DNA of 64,000 nt from Erodium maritimum (GCA_963921825.1 OY997594.1:68123675-68187674), one strand, 5' to 3'; counted from the stretch's first letter, positions 32,636 through 45,000 are shown. A program made the numbers and translations. The notes: generated by a model from the letters alone, not told the origin.

Positions 32636-33607
32636 CTAACACCCATTGACGAATTTTTGTATGATAGAGTGAAGCTCCATGGCCTTCTCAGCATCAAGAA
32701 ACTCCAACCCGTGTGTACCGTCCTCCTGGAACACAGTCTGGACCGCCGCTCCCTTCTCCTCCAGCATCTTCGCGAACGCCGTCTGATGGTCATGCATCAC
32801 GTCCCCTTCGAACCCAGTCACCAGAAACCTCCATCCAAGGGCTCTCATCTTCTCCACGTCCTCCGACCCCCCGCCAGCCGTCGGATCGCAGTACTCGTGA
32901 TCACGGTCCGCACCCACCGGCAGGGCATGTCCCCACATCTCATCCAATACACTCGGCGGAACAAACGGGTCGTCGATCATCCTCAACTCGGTCGGCGTCC
33001 TCCGGCTCGACCCGAAGAAAGGGTGGTGCAGTATCATCCCCCTGATCTCCACCGGCCTGAGCTCGGAGGGCGCCGCCGCCGCACGTAAGCCCACGTGGTA
33101 CGCTATGTTGCCGCCGGCGCTGTTCCCCATGAGGAAGCAGCGGGACAGGTCAGCGTGGTCTCGCAGCCAGTCGACCTGGGCGGAGTTGGTCTTGATCCAG
33201 TGCAGCGCGTGCATGGCTTCGTCGTAGGCGGCGGGAAGGCGGCGCTCGGGGGCGAGGGGGTACTTGAAGGAGACGACTACGGCGGGGATGGAGGCGGCCA
33301 TGTCGGAGCAGAAGATGTGGAACATGGTGTTGTCCGGGGAGCAGAGGACGAAGCCTCCGCCGTGGTAGTAGAATATGACGGGGAGCTTGACGCCGTGTAT
33401 CAGGGACTGGCTCGGGAGGTAGACGCGAAACCATGCGTCGGGGCCGATCTTGACGTCTTTGGAGAGAACGGGAGTGGGATTGTTGGGATCGTAGGTCGGC
33501 GTGGGCTCGCTCGACGGAAGGTCTAACGTTCGAATGACCGAACCGTCTGGATTGACAACTACTTGGAGTCGCTGTTCGGTATCGGAAGGAGGTTCAGCTG
33601 CTGCCAT
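32636..33607 (-). CDS. Carboxylesterase, CXE1/HSR203J type, 323 aa
   Basis: Intact single-exon alpha/beta-hydrolase (fold 3) from ATG 33607 to the stop at 32636. The oxyanion-hole motif HGGG is at 82-85, the nucleophile elbow G-N-S-A-G at 161-165 (Ser163), the likely catalytic Asp269 in GFEGDVMHD, and His299 in EDGTHGLEF. The sequence, for example IMGxSAGGNIAYHxGLRAAA and PxGADRDHEYCxPTA, matches the plant cytosolic carboxylesterase CXE1 of kiwifruit and tobacco HSR203J in length and motifs. These hydrolyse short acyl esters; the natural substrate here is unknown. It is not a gibberellin receptor of the GID1 type, because an acting Ser-Asp-His triad is kept. No signal peptide is evident. It is the intact member of a local family with a frameshifted copy at 20964-21938 and a remnant at 15796-16046. 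Confidence 0.92.
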   Translation of the reverse strand: MAAAEPPSDTEQRLQVVVNPDGSVIRTLDLPSSEPTPTYDPNNPTPVLSKDVKIGPDAWFRVYLPSQSLIHGVKLPVIFYYHGGGFVLCSPDNTMFHIFCSDMAASIPAVVVSFKYPLAPERRLPAAYDEAMHALHWIKTNSAQVDWLRDHADLSRCFLMGNSAGGNIAYHVGLRAAAAPSELRPVEIRGMILHHPFFGSSRRTPTELRMIDDPFVPPSVLDEMWGHALPVGADRDHEYCDPTAGGGSEDVEKMRALGWRFLVTGFEGDVMHDHQTAFAKMLEEKGAAVQTVFQEDGTHGLEFLDAEKAMELHSIIQKFVNGC

Positions 33608-33647
33608 TGTGTCTTTGGGGAGTTCAAAAGTTATACGATAGGACCTC

Positions 33648-33658
33648 GTTATATATGT
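33648..33658 (-). promoter_or_regulatory. Candidate TATA box of the carboxylesterase
   Basis: On the minus strand ACATATATAACG lies about 40-50 bp upstream of the start codon, implying a very short leader. The frameshifted copy has the related ATATATAATAAC near 21975. Confidence 0.35.
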
Positions 33659-33841
33659 GTAGACGTAGCCCTTAGTTAAGGGATATTAATTTTGTGTTTG
33701 ATTCAACTTAAATAGTCGGCTCGAACTTAGGCCTAAAGGATTACTGTGTTTGATTCCACTTAATTAATAGTCGGCTTGAACATGCAATTTTCAAAAGTTC
33801 AAAACTTTTTTATTAAATTTCTACCGGTTTAATGTATTCAA

Positions 33842-35796
33842 TAAGAGTACAATCCAACGAACAGTAACTCAGGAGACCAGCACCTAGGCGTCCCACCCAA
33901 ACCAATGAGCAGTACCTCAGGGTAGACCGGGTGAATCCTCTGGCCCTAGAAGGACTAAGTGATTCGTGCCACTCCGCGTAACAGCAGGTCGACCCCATAA
34001 GCCCCCCGGATGAGTACTCACTGGACTTAAGTGGGAACATAAGTAACTTGTCTTGACACCTGAACAGAAACTCGTCGAACCTGCAGACCAAACAAGGTCA
34101 ACTAGTAATCAACCTCCTTCCGCGTTTCCTAGGCCAAATACACCAGCTAGGACAACGTTGCCAATCGGAATGGGAAGTAGAAGAGCGCAAAGAACCGACA
34201 TTCCACAGAGTATTATAAGACATCAACAGGATACTGCCGAAAAAAACATCACAAACATCAAGAACAGCGTTAAAACTGTCCCGTTACGCGAGAGCCAAAT
34301 CTTCCAAATGGTGATGTAGCACACTCTGACCCCAATATTACAACCATTAAGATCAAAGAAGCGAGCACTGGCATACAGAAACAACCTCAAAACAAACCCA
34401 ACACGGGAGAATAATGGTCTGAAAACCTACTAAGACAATCAAATAAGCACAAGGCAAAACGGCTAAAAAAAGAGTATAACCTGGATTTAGCAACCATGAA
34501 ACACAAAGAAAAACAGGTCTACAACCTAGATTTGACAATCATGAACCTCAAATAAGGTAGCCGTCGTCCAATGAAAACACATACAACCTTACCTGAACTT
34601 GAGGATAATACTGTATCTCATTGGCACCCAAACTCAGGAGGGCACCGACACGCCGATGACCAATATAGCAAACCGACAGAGATATTTTCCGTTGAATAAT
34701 CACCGAAACTCAAAACCCAAAGAAGTAGGACTCCTCAATTTATAAGGCCTAAAGACCCAGTATAACTCGTCATAGGCCAACACCTAAGAGAATGGCACCC
34801 CCCCCCCCCCCCCCAACAATAGGCAGGGATACAAAGGAAATCGAAACGAGCAGAATTTCAACAAGCCACGGGAAAAGAAAAATTTAAGACAAGAACCTTA
34901 CCATCCGCGACGACGAGGGACAAGACCAGATACACAACGAATCCGAGAACAGAAACGCTTCTCAGGGTAGATCTGGTACAAACCACCTGAGAGTCACCTC
35001 GAACGGGTCCGGAGAACAGCCCAGTTACCCTGCAGCAACCCGATAATCCCTCGACAGCACACATATCGGGAACCTCCGCCCAAACCAGTACCACAACGAA
35101 TCCGAGACGGAAGCACTTCCCACGGTAGCACTGATACCTCTTCTCCGGTCACGAAGAAGATCGGGACGGCTGAAAACTTCAACACCCCACCCAAACTCAC
35201 ACCACCACGCAGGCAAGACGAAAATGTCTCGGATCTGCCAGAGGCGGGCCAGATCCGATATCCCACGCCAATGACAAGCTCCGACGAGAACAAAATGGGT
35301 TCCACACGGTCTGAGGAGCAGTACTTCCTACGAGCTCCACGGAAAACTCCACGACAACACCACCCACACCCAAACAACTGGCAAAAGAACAGCTGGCGAC
35401 CCCACCCCCGTAGGTCTCGAGATCCCGAGCCGGGCTCCAACCTACCCAAGGACAAATCTGAAGATGGAACCAGATTTTGCGAGGGAAGTAACCAGAGCTT
35501 AGGCCACGCAACGAGACCAAGCTCCCGCACATCATTGTGACGATGCAAGCAGACGGACGAGCCGTCGAGCTCCGAAACGGTCAGGCCACCAGGACGTCAA
35601 GCACAAGACAAAACGGAGACAGAGGGGGAAGGAGGGAGGAAGGAGAAGAAGTGTAAGATGGGTTGAACGAGAAAGGAGTAGAGTGAAGCCTCCGCCAGCC
35701 ATAGAACTGTGGCCCGAAACCGACGGAGATAAGAGGCGACAATTGAAAAGGGGCTGGTTTTAATGTCTTAGAGAGGGAAAATTTGAGGGTCCTTGA
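33842..35796 (-). mobile_element. LINE-like minus-strand sequence, no coding core
   Basis: The first 200 bp match the 3' region of LINE C (compare 27443-27650): AACAGTA(A/C)CTCAGGAGACC, GGGTGAATC(C/T)TCT and GA(G/A)TACTCAC(T/C)GGAC. The rest is mid-GC sequence with only unassigned minus-strand frames (35548-34994, 35094-34858). From about 35600 to 35790 it looks like a CT-rich leader on the minus strand. It carries a 17-C run at 34798-34814. The left edge is exactly where the esterase duplication stops matching. Boundaries are approximate. Confidence 0.4.
34798..34814. repeat. 17-base C run
   Basis: Uninterrupted C17 after AATGGCA. Confidence 0.9.
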
Positions 35797-36058
35797 TGAT
35801 AGAGTTTAACTCTGTGTGTATATTCACATTCAACACAAGTATAAGTATTGTGTTACAGGGTAAATATTTCAAAACCTATACAATATTATCTACAGAGTTT
35901 GAATTGTTTCAAACTCTAGATATGAACATATCTAGAGTTTGAAACAATTCAAACTCTGTAGATAATATTGTATAGGTTTTGAAATATTTACCCTATCTGT
36001 AACACAATACTTATACTTGTGTTGAATGCGAATATACACACAAAGTTAAACTCTATCA
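35797..36058. repeat. Palindromic left end of the copia element
   Basis: TGATAGAGTTTAACTCTGTG at the start and its inverse at the end. Arms of about 128 bp meet near 35925-35935 (TCTAGATATGAACATATCTAGA). The right arm equals the copia LTR minus its first bases; the left arm is the same sequence inverted. Confidence 0.9.
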
Positions 36059-37296
36059 TGGTATTAGAGACTTACCATTTTTTTTTAAAACCCTATTTTT
36101 TTTTCTCTTTCTCAATCGCTTTCGCAGCGTTAATTTCCATTTTATTGCGTTCTAGTTCCCAAATTGGATCGCATCTATTCCTTCTGCAGGCCTTGATTTT
36201 GCTCTACGCGCAACACTTCCACCTGCATTCTTTGTGTTTCTTCTGCACACAGAACATCCACCCACCGCACCTCCATGGCTGATCCGCGTCATTACCCAGC
36301 TCTTACCGTTGTTAATATTCGATCCTCCATCCCTATCACTCTTGAGATGGAAAAGGGTCAATATTCTTCGTGGGTGGAGCTGTTCCGCATCCATTTCCGT
36401 GTCTACCAGGTTCTACATCATATTCTTCCGGACACAGCCGGATCGAGCCTCCCTCAGATTCCGTCACCTGCTGCTCCGTCCACCACTCCTGCTGCTCCGA
36501 CCAACCAACCTGCTGCTGATATTACAGATGCCACAGACTCCTCGACTGAGGTGTCTACCGAGGTCACAGACACAGCACCTCCGGCGACCACAATGGCTGC
36601 CCTTGGGTCCTCTTCTCCTACCGACGTTCCCCTGGATATTTGGGATCGTCTCGACTCCACCGTGCTCCAATGGATTTATGGTACGATTTCTGGCGACTTG
36701 CTTTAGACAATTATTGTACCGAATAGCACAGCTGCTCAGGCGTGGAACGCTCTTCGCCTAATTTTTTAGGATAATAGGCATTCTCGTGCCGTTTACCTTG
36801 AACACCAGTTTTCTACGACAAATTTAGATAATTTTGCTAATGTTTCTAGTTTTTGTCAAGAGCTCAAAATTGTTGCAGATCAGTTATCTGATTTAGGGGC
36901 ACCTGTTTCTAACAATCGGTTGGTGCTTCAATTGGTTGCGGGGTTCTCGGAAGCATACGACAATGTTGCAACATTGATTCAGAAAAGCGGCCCGCTTCCT
37001 CCATTTTATGAAGCTCGTTCTAAGCTCATTTTGGAGGAGACTCGTAAGTCGAAACAGGCGGCGTACGGTGCTCAATTATCGGACTCAGCATTATATACCA
37101 ACTCAGCTCCTCCGTCTCCTAAAGATGTTGTCGACAAGTCTCATGCTCGTAGTCCCTCTCGTGGTCGGCCATCTGGTCGTGGTAGGTAGAATCTGTCCAA
37201 AACTGGTTGTGGCCGGCAACATCTGAATCAGCGTTCTGCTGCTCAATCTGGGCCTGTTCCACATTTCTCTTGGCCCATGCAATGGGGCGGCCAGCA

Positions 37297-37959
37297 TGTA
37301 ACACCCCGTCGTCCCACACAGGGCCCCACGCGCGGCGATGTTAGGTTTGCAGCCCAATACACCCCAACCCCTCTGGTGCATTGTCCACAGACAAATACTA
37401 ACCTAGGTTGTTGGTGAGACTTGAACCCAAGACCTCACCCTTTATAGCATTTCCTTGAGTGATGCTATCACCAATTGAGCTGGTCTTGGGTTCAAGTCTC
37501 ACCAACAACCTAGGTTGGTATTTGTCTGTGGACAATACACCAGAGGGGTTGGGGTGTATTGGGCTGCAGACCTAACATCGCCGCGCGTGGGGCTCTGTGT
37601 GAGGCACGGCGGGATGTTACAAAAAAAGTGCACTTTTTTGTAACACCCCGCCGTCCCACACAGGGCCCCACGCGCGGCGATGTTAGGTCTGCAGCCCAAT
37701 ACACCCCAACCCCTCTGGTGTACTGTCCACAGACAAATACCAACCTAGGTTGTTGGTGAGACTTGAACCCAAGACCTCACCCTTTATAGCATCACTCAAG
37801 GAAATGCTATAAAGGGTGAGGTCTTGGGTTCAAGTCTCACCAACAACCTAGGTTGGTATTTGTCTGTGGACAATGCACCAGAGGGGTTGGGGTGTATTGG
37901 GCTGCAAACCTAACATCGTCGCGCGTGGGGCTCTGTGTGAGGCACGACGGGATGTTACA
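37297..37959. mobile_element. Double foldback element inside the copia element
   Basis: Two foldback units, 37297-37621 (325 bp) and 37639-37959 (321 bp), lie in opposite orientation around a 17-bp centre, AAAAAAGTGCACTTTTT. Each unit begins TGTAACACCCCG and ends CGGGATGTTACA with arms of about 150 bp. The asymmetric loop (CATTTCCTTGAGTGATGC in unit 1) appears inverted in unit 2, which shows that the units are inverted copies. The whole insert is flanked by CAGCA at 37292-37296 and 37960-37964. It has no coding capacity. TG...CA ends and a 5-bp duplication resemble LTR-type integration, but no primer site is visible. Family unknown. Confidence 0.8.
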
Positions 37960-40900
37960 CAGCAACTATGGCCTGGACAGACTAGTGCGAATTGGGCAGG
38001 TCCTTATGGACCTTGGGCTGGCCCAATACTAGCACCCCTTCCCTGCCTATACCCCACAGCGCCTGGGCAGTGGGTGCGGGCCTCCTCTCCTCAACAGCAA
38101 GCTGCTGTATTGGGGCCCCGCCCGTCCTCCCATCAGGCCCACATAGCGGTTTCTACAGACATCAATTCCGCCAAGGCTAATCTATCGATACAACAGCCTC
38201 CCGACTCCACATGGTACATGGACAGTAGCGCCTCATCTCACATGACATCGAACTCAGGTATCCTTGATTCTTTTGTTAATTTGAACTTAAATCGTTCTAT
38301 TATAGTTGGTGATGGCAATGTTATTCCCATTTCTGGTTACGGTAGAGCATCCATTTTCCCATCTCACCCTTACTACACCTTAAATGATGTCCTGCATGCA
38401 CCCAAAATAGTTAAGAACTTAGTTTCAGTACGACGTTTTGTTAAGGATAACAATGCCTCAATAGAATTTGACCCCTTTGGTTTTTGTGTGAAGGATTTTC
38501 GGACGGGACACCCGATTTTGAGATGTAATAGCACAGGCGAATTGTACCCTGTCACTTCTACTGTTTCACCTAGTTCGTCTTTTCATTCGTCAGCTTTAGT
38601 TGCTTTGTCTCCAGATATTTGGCACTCTCGCCTTGGTCACCCGGGATCACCAGTTTTTGATTTACTTCATCGTTCTAAAGTTATTTCTTGTACGTCGAAT
38701 AAATTGAATAATGTTTGTCATTCTAGTGTGTTTGGAAAGCATATTTGGTTACCCCTTTATTCTTCTTCGTCTGTTACACATGCTCCATTTGACATTATAC
38801 ATGCTGATTTGTGGACGTCACCCATACTGAGTTCTTCTGGACATAAATATTATTTGGTGTTAATTGATGATTATACGAATTTTGTATGGACATTTCCCAT
38901 GGCCCGCAAATCTCAAGTTTTCAATATATTCACCTCGTTTAATATTTTTGTGTCTACTCAATTCAATTGCAAAATCAAAAGCTTTCAGTGTGATAATGGC
39001 AAGGAATTCGACAACACTCCATTTCACAACTTCAGTAATTCCTCTGGCATGGTGTTCCGCTTCTCGTGTCCACACACCTCGTCTCAAAATGGTCGTGCGA
39101 GCGCAAGATACGGAGTTTGAATAACATGGTTCGTACGTTAATAATCCATGCTTCAATTCCTCCTTCGTTTTGGCATCATGCTTTATCTATGTCTACATAT
39201 CTGTCCAATATTCTTCCCTCCAAAACACTTAATTTTTCCTCTCCCACGTTGTACTTATATAAACGTGCTCCCGATTATTCCCATCTTCGTGTTTTTGGGT
39301 GTTTATGTTTCCCTCTCTTTCCGTCCACTTCTATTAATAAGTTGCAAGCTCGGTCTACGCCGTGTGTATTTTTCGGATTTCCTCCGAACCATAGGGGGTA
39401 CAAATGCTATGATTTAAAAACGAACAAGTTCATTATTTCGAGGCATGTTATCTTTGACGAAACCGTCTTCCCTTTTTCATCCACATTTTCATCATCCCCA
39501 CCCTTATATGATTTTTTAACTAATACCATCTCTCCTATTTTACGAAATCATATTTTCCCCCCCGCTCCTTTTCCCCACAGCCTGGCCCTGTACCATATAC
39601 TTTACCTCCACATATTGTTTCTTCCGGCCCAGCAAAAAACGCAGCCGATAGCCCAGACATGCCCATAGCCTAGAGCCCGACCAGGAGCCCGCCTACCCAG
39701 CCCCAGCTCCCCACTCCGCCTGAACCGGTTCCTCTCCACCCTATTCCTGACCCAGATGGGCCCAGCCCACCAGCAGCCGCACGCCCTGCTCTGCAAATCC
39801 CATGCGACACCTTGGTGCAAGCTCCGCAAGTCACCCATCAACACCCGATGGTCACCCGTGGACGCCTAGGCATCGTAAAACCAAAAGTCCTTTTTAACCT
39901 TACTGCCACTACCACAATTTCCCCCATACCTCGTAACCCTAGGGATGCTCTCCTTGACAAAAATTGGAAATCGGCTATGATAGATGAATTTAATGCTCTT
40001 ATTAACAATAAAACGTGGGTCCTAGTTCCTCGTCCTATAGGAGTCAATATTATTCGGTCCATGTGGATTTTTCGCCATAAGACTCGATCTGACGGTTCTT
40101 TTGAGCGATATAAGGCTCGTCTTTTTGGTGATGACAGGTCTCAGCAGGTTGGAGTTGATTGCGAGGAGACATTCAGCCATGTGGTTAAACCATCAACCAT
40201 TCGCATCGTCCTCAGTATCGCGATATCCCGCTCCTGGTCTATTCATCAGCTCGATGCCAAGAACGCCTTCTTGCATGGCAACCTCAGTGAGACGGTCTAC
40301 ATGCATCAACCGCTTGGATTTCGGAATCCTGATTATCCTGACCATGTCTGCCTACTGTATCGCTCTCTTTATGGGCTTAAGCAGGCTCCTCGGGCGTGGT
40401 ACCAACGTTTTACTGATTTTGTCACCACTCTTTGTTTTTCTCATAGCAGGTCGGATCACTCGCTAGTTATATATATATCTTATATTCTCCTTTATGTGGA
40501 CGATATCATTCTTGCTTCCTCGAGTGATGATCTCTGGCGCTTCATTATGACCCATCTTAGCTCGGAGTTTGCTATGAAGGACTTGGGTCCCCTTTCATAC
40601 TTCTTGGGGATTGTTGTCACTCGACATCCTGGTGGCATGTTTCTATCCCAGAGGAAGTATGCTGATGACATTATTGATCGAGCCGGCATGTCGTCGTGTT
40701 CCTCCTCTGCTACACCATTCGACACTCTGGGAAAGCTCAACGCTTCCGACAGTTCTCCGTTTGAGAACCCCACTCTCTATCGTAGTCTTGCAGGGGCGCT
40801 TCAGTATCTCACGTTCACTCGACCAGACATTTCGTATGCAGTTCAACATATCTGTCTCCACATGCATGATACCCGTGTTAGCCATATGGGCGCTTTGAAG

Positions 40901-41455
40901 CGCATTATTCGGTATCTTCAGGGAACGAGGCATCTCGGTCTTCAGCTATACTCCTCGCCCTCCTCCAGTTTGGTTGCATATACTGATGCTGATTGGGCAG
41001 GTTGCCCGGATACACGACGTTCCACTTCTTGTTATTGTGTGTTCTTGGGAGATAACCTGATATCTTGGTCTTCCAAGCCACAGCCGACGTTGTCTCGCTC
41101 GAGCACCGAGGCTGAGTATCGTAGGGTTGCCAATGTGGTTTCCGAGGCATGTTGGCTTCGTAATCTCCTTCTCGAGCTCCATTGTCCAGTTTCTAGAGCC
41201 ACCTTGGTATACTGTGATAACATCAACACCATTTACCTCACCGGCAACCCTGTTCAGCATCAGCGCACCAAGCACATTGAGCTAGACATTCACTTCGTTC
41301 GTGAGAAGGTCGCCAAGGGGCACGTCCGCGTGATTCATGTTCCGTCTCGATCCCAGATCGTGGACATATTCACCAAGGGCTTACCCCGTGTTCTTTTCCT
41401 TGATTTCCAGACCAGCCTGAACGTCCGTGAACCTCCCGCTCAGACTGCAGGAGCG

Positions 41456-41612
41456 TGTTAGAAATAGAACATATATAGAGTTTGAAACAATTCAAACTCT
41501 ATAGATAATATTGTATAGGTTTTGAAATATTTACCCTATCTGTAACACAATATTTATACTTGTGTTGTACTTGTGTTGAACGTGAATATACACACAGAGT
41601 TAAACTCTATCA
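41456..41612 (+). repeat. Right LTR of the copia element
   Basis: TGTTAGAAATAG at the start and GTTAAACTCTATCA at the end, 157 bp, preceded by a purine-rich GCAGGAGCG. Followed by the CTTGA duplication. Confidence 0.85.
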
Positions 41613-42009
41613 CTTGACTAAAGTTGAAAGTTTATTTTCAATTGGCAGAGTGGTTCAACATATAATTCAAGGTCATGGGTTGGAGTCACTGTCTTTGAGT
41701 GTTTAGACTCACATTTCACATTTGTTTTTTAGAAACATAAAATATATACTACCTAGCCAGGAAGTTCCAGTATTGTTCTTCGGTCGGACAAAAAACATCA
41801 TGTCCTATCGGGTCATACCAGTATCGTTCTGCGGTCGAACAAAAAACATCAGGTCCTATCGGGTCATTTTGTCATCCCTGTATTCCAGTGTCTTAGTAAA
41901 TCATGTGTGTGTATGTTCAATGCACCAACAAGACATTAAGTACAATTAATTCAGTATCAATATTTCAAGTTTAAGGAACATGTTTCAATCCACCCGTATA
42001 AAAAAAGGC
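41613..42009. other. Spacer with a possible tRNA-derived SINE head
   Basis: At about 41644-41690, TTGGCAGAGTGGTTCAA resembles a pol III A box (TGGCAGAGTGG) and GGGTTGGAGTCAC, 30 bp on, resembles a weak B box. A 41-47-bp repeat with 'CCTATCGGGTCAT' follows at about 41760-41870. No clear tail or TSD. It also includes the 3' flank of the permease gene. Confidence 0.3.
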
Positions 42010-45000
42010 TCACACTTTACCATTCGGAGCCTTTACATCAATGTTCCTAACCGGTCCCTTGAACCACTTCCTTGCATCCACAACCCACCACACCATGATC
42101 AGACCCAAAACCACCCCCAACGCCACCGGCGCATAGTTAAAAGTATCGAACGAAATAGGATAAAAGGTCGGCAGCAGAAACACCGCGCAAGTGTAACATA
42201 TCCACAGAAAAGCAACAAAACATATCGGCCTCCTCGCCCGCCCGAGGTAGAACGGCCCGGCCCTGAAGTCCTTCTCGGGCATAACCATCCTCGCGAAGAT
42301 GGGCACAGCGTAGCCTCCGACCCATCCTATCGTGCAGATCGATGTTATGGCGGTGAAGACAACGTTGACGGCGAGAATGGGGAGGCCAAGGAGGATGCAG
42401 ATGGCCGCGCAGAGCCAGACCGCGTTCGAGGGGACTTTGTGCTTCGGGTGGAGTTTCTTCCAGACGGAGGAGAAGGGGATGCCTCCGTCTCGGGAGAGGG
42501 CGTATACTACTCGGGCGGCACTGGTGGTGATGGAGAGGCCGCCGAAAAAGAAGGAGCCCCATATGACGAACAAGAGTATGATTGCTCCGGTTGAGTTTTG
42601 GTACCGCCCGTGGAAGGCGTCGTAGAGTATTTGAGCTGGGACGAACACTCCTGCCGTCTCGTTGGTTGGATCGTATAGGTACCCGAAATCCTGAAAATGT
42701 ACATGTTGCAATATGTGTTAGGGACATTAGATTTCGTATGTACTAATCCCATTGGTTGTAAAAGTTTAAATATGTCTACATATATCAAGTCAGGTTGCCT
42801 TAACGTGTAGGATTGAACATCGGTCCACACATATCGATTCAGACTCCTATTAACATGTTGTATGTATCCAATTGTTCCCATTGTTTAGGTTTGGTTCTCT
42901 GGGTTGAGGTGTTTTTTCAAGCACGTTCGTATTTGTTCGTGTGGGTTTCTCATATAGCCTGGTTTTCATTTTAAAGATCTGTTCTCTATTAATATTTGCT
43001 GATTTAAAAAAAACATGTTGTATATAGGTTTACATAAATTAAGTGAGTCTTCCCCTAACGTGCAACAATGACCATAGGTTCAAACTCCCACAAATGAGTA
43101 GCATTCAACAAGGGTTTTACATGTATGATTTAGAATCCTCAAATGGGTATCATCCGACATTGAAAGATTGAACTTTTACCTATGGATTAAAGGGTACAAG
43201 GGAATACATGCAATTATACAATGCAGACTTTTATATGTGGGTCAAATCAAATTAAACTCGAATGTCATGTAAACTTTTACCATTGATCTGTATATATGAA
43301 GACGGTTTAGTCTAACATGTAGAACTGAAAATCTAAACATGGATCATAACATATGGAATACCCTAATGTACATCATCGAACACTTAGATATTTGACTGCT
43401 ACATATAGATTAGAAACCACATAAAAATACGTGCATGATAGACTTTTATATACTGGTCAAATCAAGTTAAACTAGACTATCATCTAAACATGGATCATAG
43501 CATGATAAATAGAACAATAAGTTACCATCATAAGACACGAACACATACCTGAATACTAAAAGTAAGGGCCAAGATATAAGCCCAACCGAACACCGAAATC
43601 ATGCCGATACTAACCAGGATCGCTATAGGACCAGTCTTGTCCGCACCCTTAGTTTCCTCGGTCAGATGAGCCGCAGCATCGTACCCGTAGAGCGAGTACT
43701 GGCTAACAAGAAAAGACATAACGACCACATACGCATGGTTCGAAATCCCAGTAGTCTCGGCCGCTGTCTCAAAGTGAGTGAATACAAACGAGGCAGACTG
43801 CGTCGTCAACGACACGAGAGGCACCATGATAACTATCACTATCCCTCCGACAACCTGCCACCAAATCGAGATTATGTCGATGAAGGCGATGACTTCGAGT
43901 GCGAATGTGTTGAGAACTGCCCATATGAGGGTGAGGCCGATGTACATGCACAAGAACAGCCATTTCGGGGCTAAGTAGCCGCCGTCTTTGTTGGTTCCCG
44001 TGGATAGGAGGATTATACTCTGTAAGGTCTGCGATCCTGCGTATGCCTGTGGTGCAAAAGTCAAACGTGTGTCCTTAGTTTTTACGAAAAAAAGTCAAAT
44101 GAGACGGTAGTTGTCGGTAACTTACTTGTGTGCCGATGCCAGCTATGAGGCCTATGGTTTCGAGCCAAGCACAACACCATGAGGCGAAGGGACCCCATTT
44201 GGGGCCGGCTAGATGGGCGGCCCAGAAGTAAAGCGAACCTGTTGTCTGTTTCAATGTTTAGGATCAATCCAAATTTTAAATTTAGGCCACAAATCTTCAG
44301 GCAATACAAGCCTCAGTATAAATATGAATTTTATTATATTAAAAATAATAACAAATATTTAAAATATTTAAAAAATAATATCAAACAACTCAAAAACACG
44401 ACTCTTAATATCACCAACGTCAACTAACTTTGTATCATCATCTAAATATTTTAAATTAATCAGTATACAACTTAAAAAATTTTGAAGCGATTAGACAGGT
44501 CGCCTAGGCCTAGATGGGTGCTTAGACAGCACCCCGTTGGAATTTCTCTTAATAAAAGTTGAGAGGAAACGCGTTATTCTGATAACTTAGTAGTCTAGCT
44601 ATACAATTATAGGGTCAACACTCAACATAATGAAAATGAAAATTTCCAAGTCGAAATTATGTAAGGTGTACTTAATTACCGGGAAAGAGGAGCAGATCTC
44701 GGCCATGGCTATACCGACGAACCAGGTGAAGAAGGAGACGACGACCCATCCCCAGACAAGACTAGCTGGGCCAGCATAGAGAAGGCTCGAACCATACAAA
44801 GGCGTGATCCCGGTGAAAAGGGTCATGGTCGAAAACGATATGGCCAGAGTTTTAAACAGAGTCTGCAACAACAAACAAAAACATCCAAATCAAGAAAAAA
44901 GAAGAAAAAAGAAGAAGCCAAATATTCCTGGAGGAATAAAGATGAGGACCATTTCTCGTCTGAGTTCCTGCTTGTATCCGAGCTCATTGAGCCGCTTTTC

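Larger units (their letters stand above)
35797..41612 (+). mobile_element. Ty1/copia element (Ale/Retrofit-like), with 5-bp TSD
   Basis: Flanked by CTTGA at 35792-35796 and 41613-41617. The right LTR is 41456-41612 (TGTTAG...CTATCA, 157 bp). The left end, 35797-36058, is a palindrome made of an inverted plus a direct copy of that LTR. A primer site for initiator tRNA-Met follows (TGGTATTAGAG, 36059). Parts in order: gag (about 36275-37190), protease and pre-integrase region with the histidine/cysteine box (about 38200-38720), integrase core (38770-39100), reverse transcriptase with YVDDI (39960-40600) and RNase H (40980-41400). Lineage is judged from the DGNxIPISGYGxA and LHAPKIVKNLVSVRRF motifs. 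It is a fossil with several breaks and carries a foldback insertion. The worn LTR ends suggest middle age. Confidence 0.85.

Noticed and set aside
32657-33526. Plus-strand frames of about 110-143 aa over the carboxylesterase
   Set aside because: They mirror the esterase coding strand and recur at the same place over the second copy; no family match.
37420-37500. A tRNA gene in the foldback element (GGTTCAAGTCTC resembles a B box)
   Set aside because: No cloverleaf, no A box at the right distance and no acceptor stem; the sequence pairs with the other foldback arm instead.
37297-37959. Reading the two foldback units as the two LTRs of a TRIM
   Set aside because: The units are inverted with respect to each other (the asymmetric loop is reversed) and only 17 bp lie between them, with no primer site.
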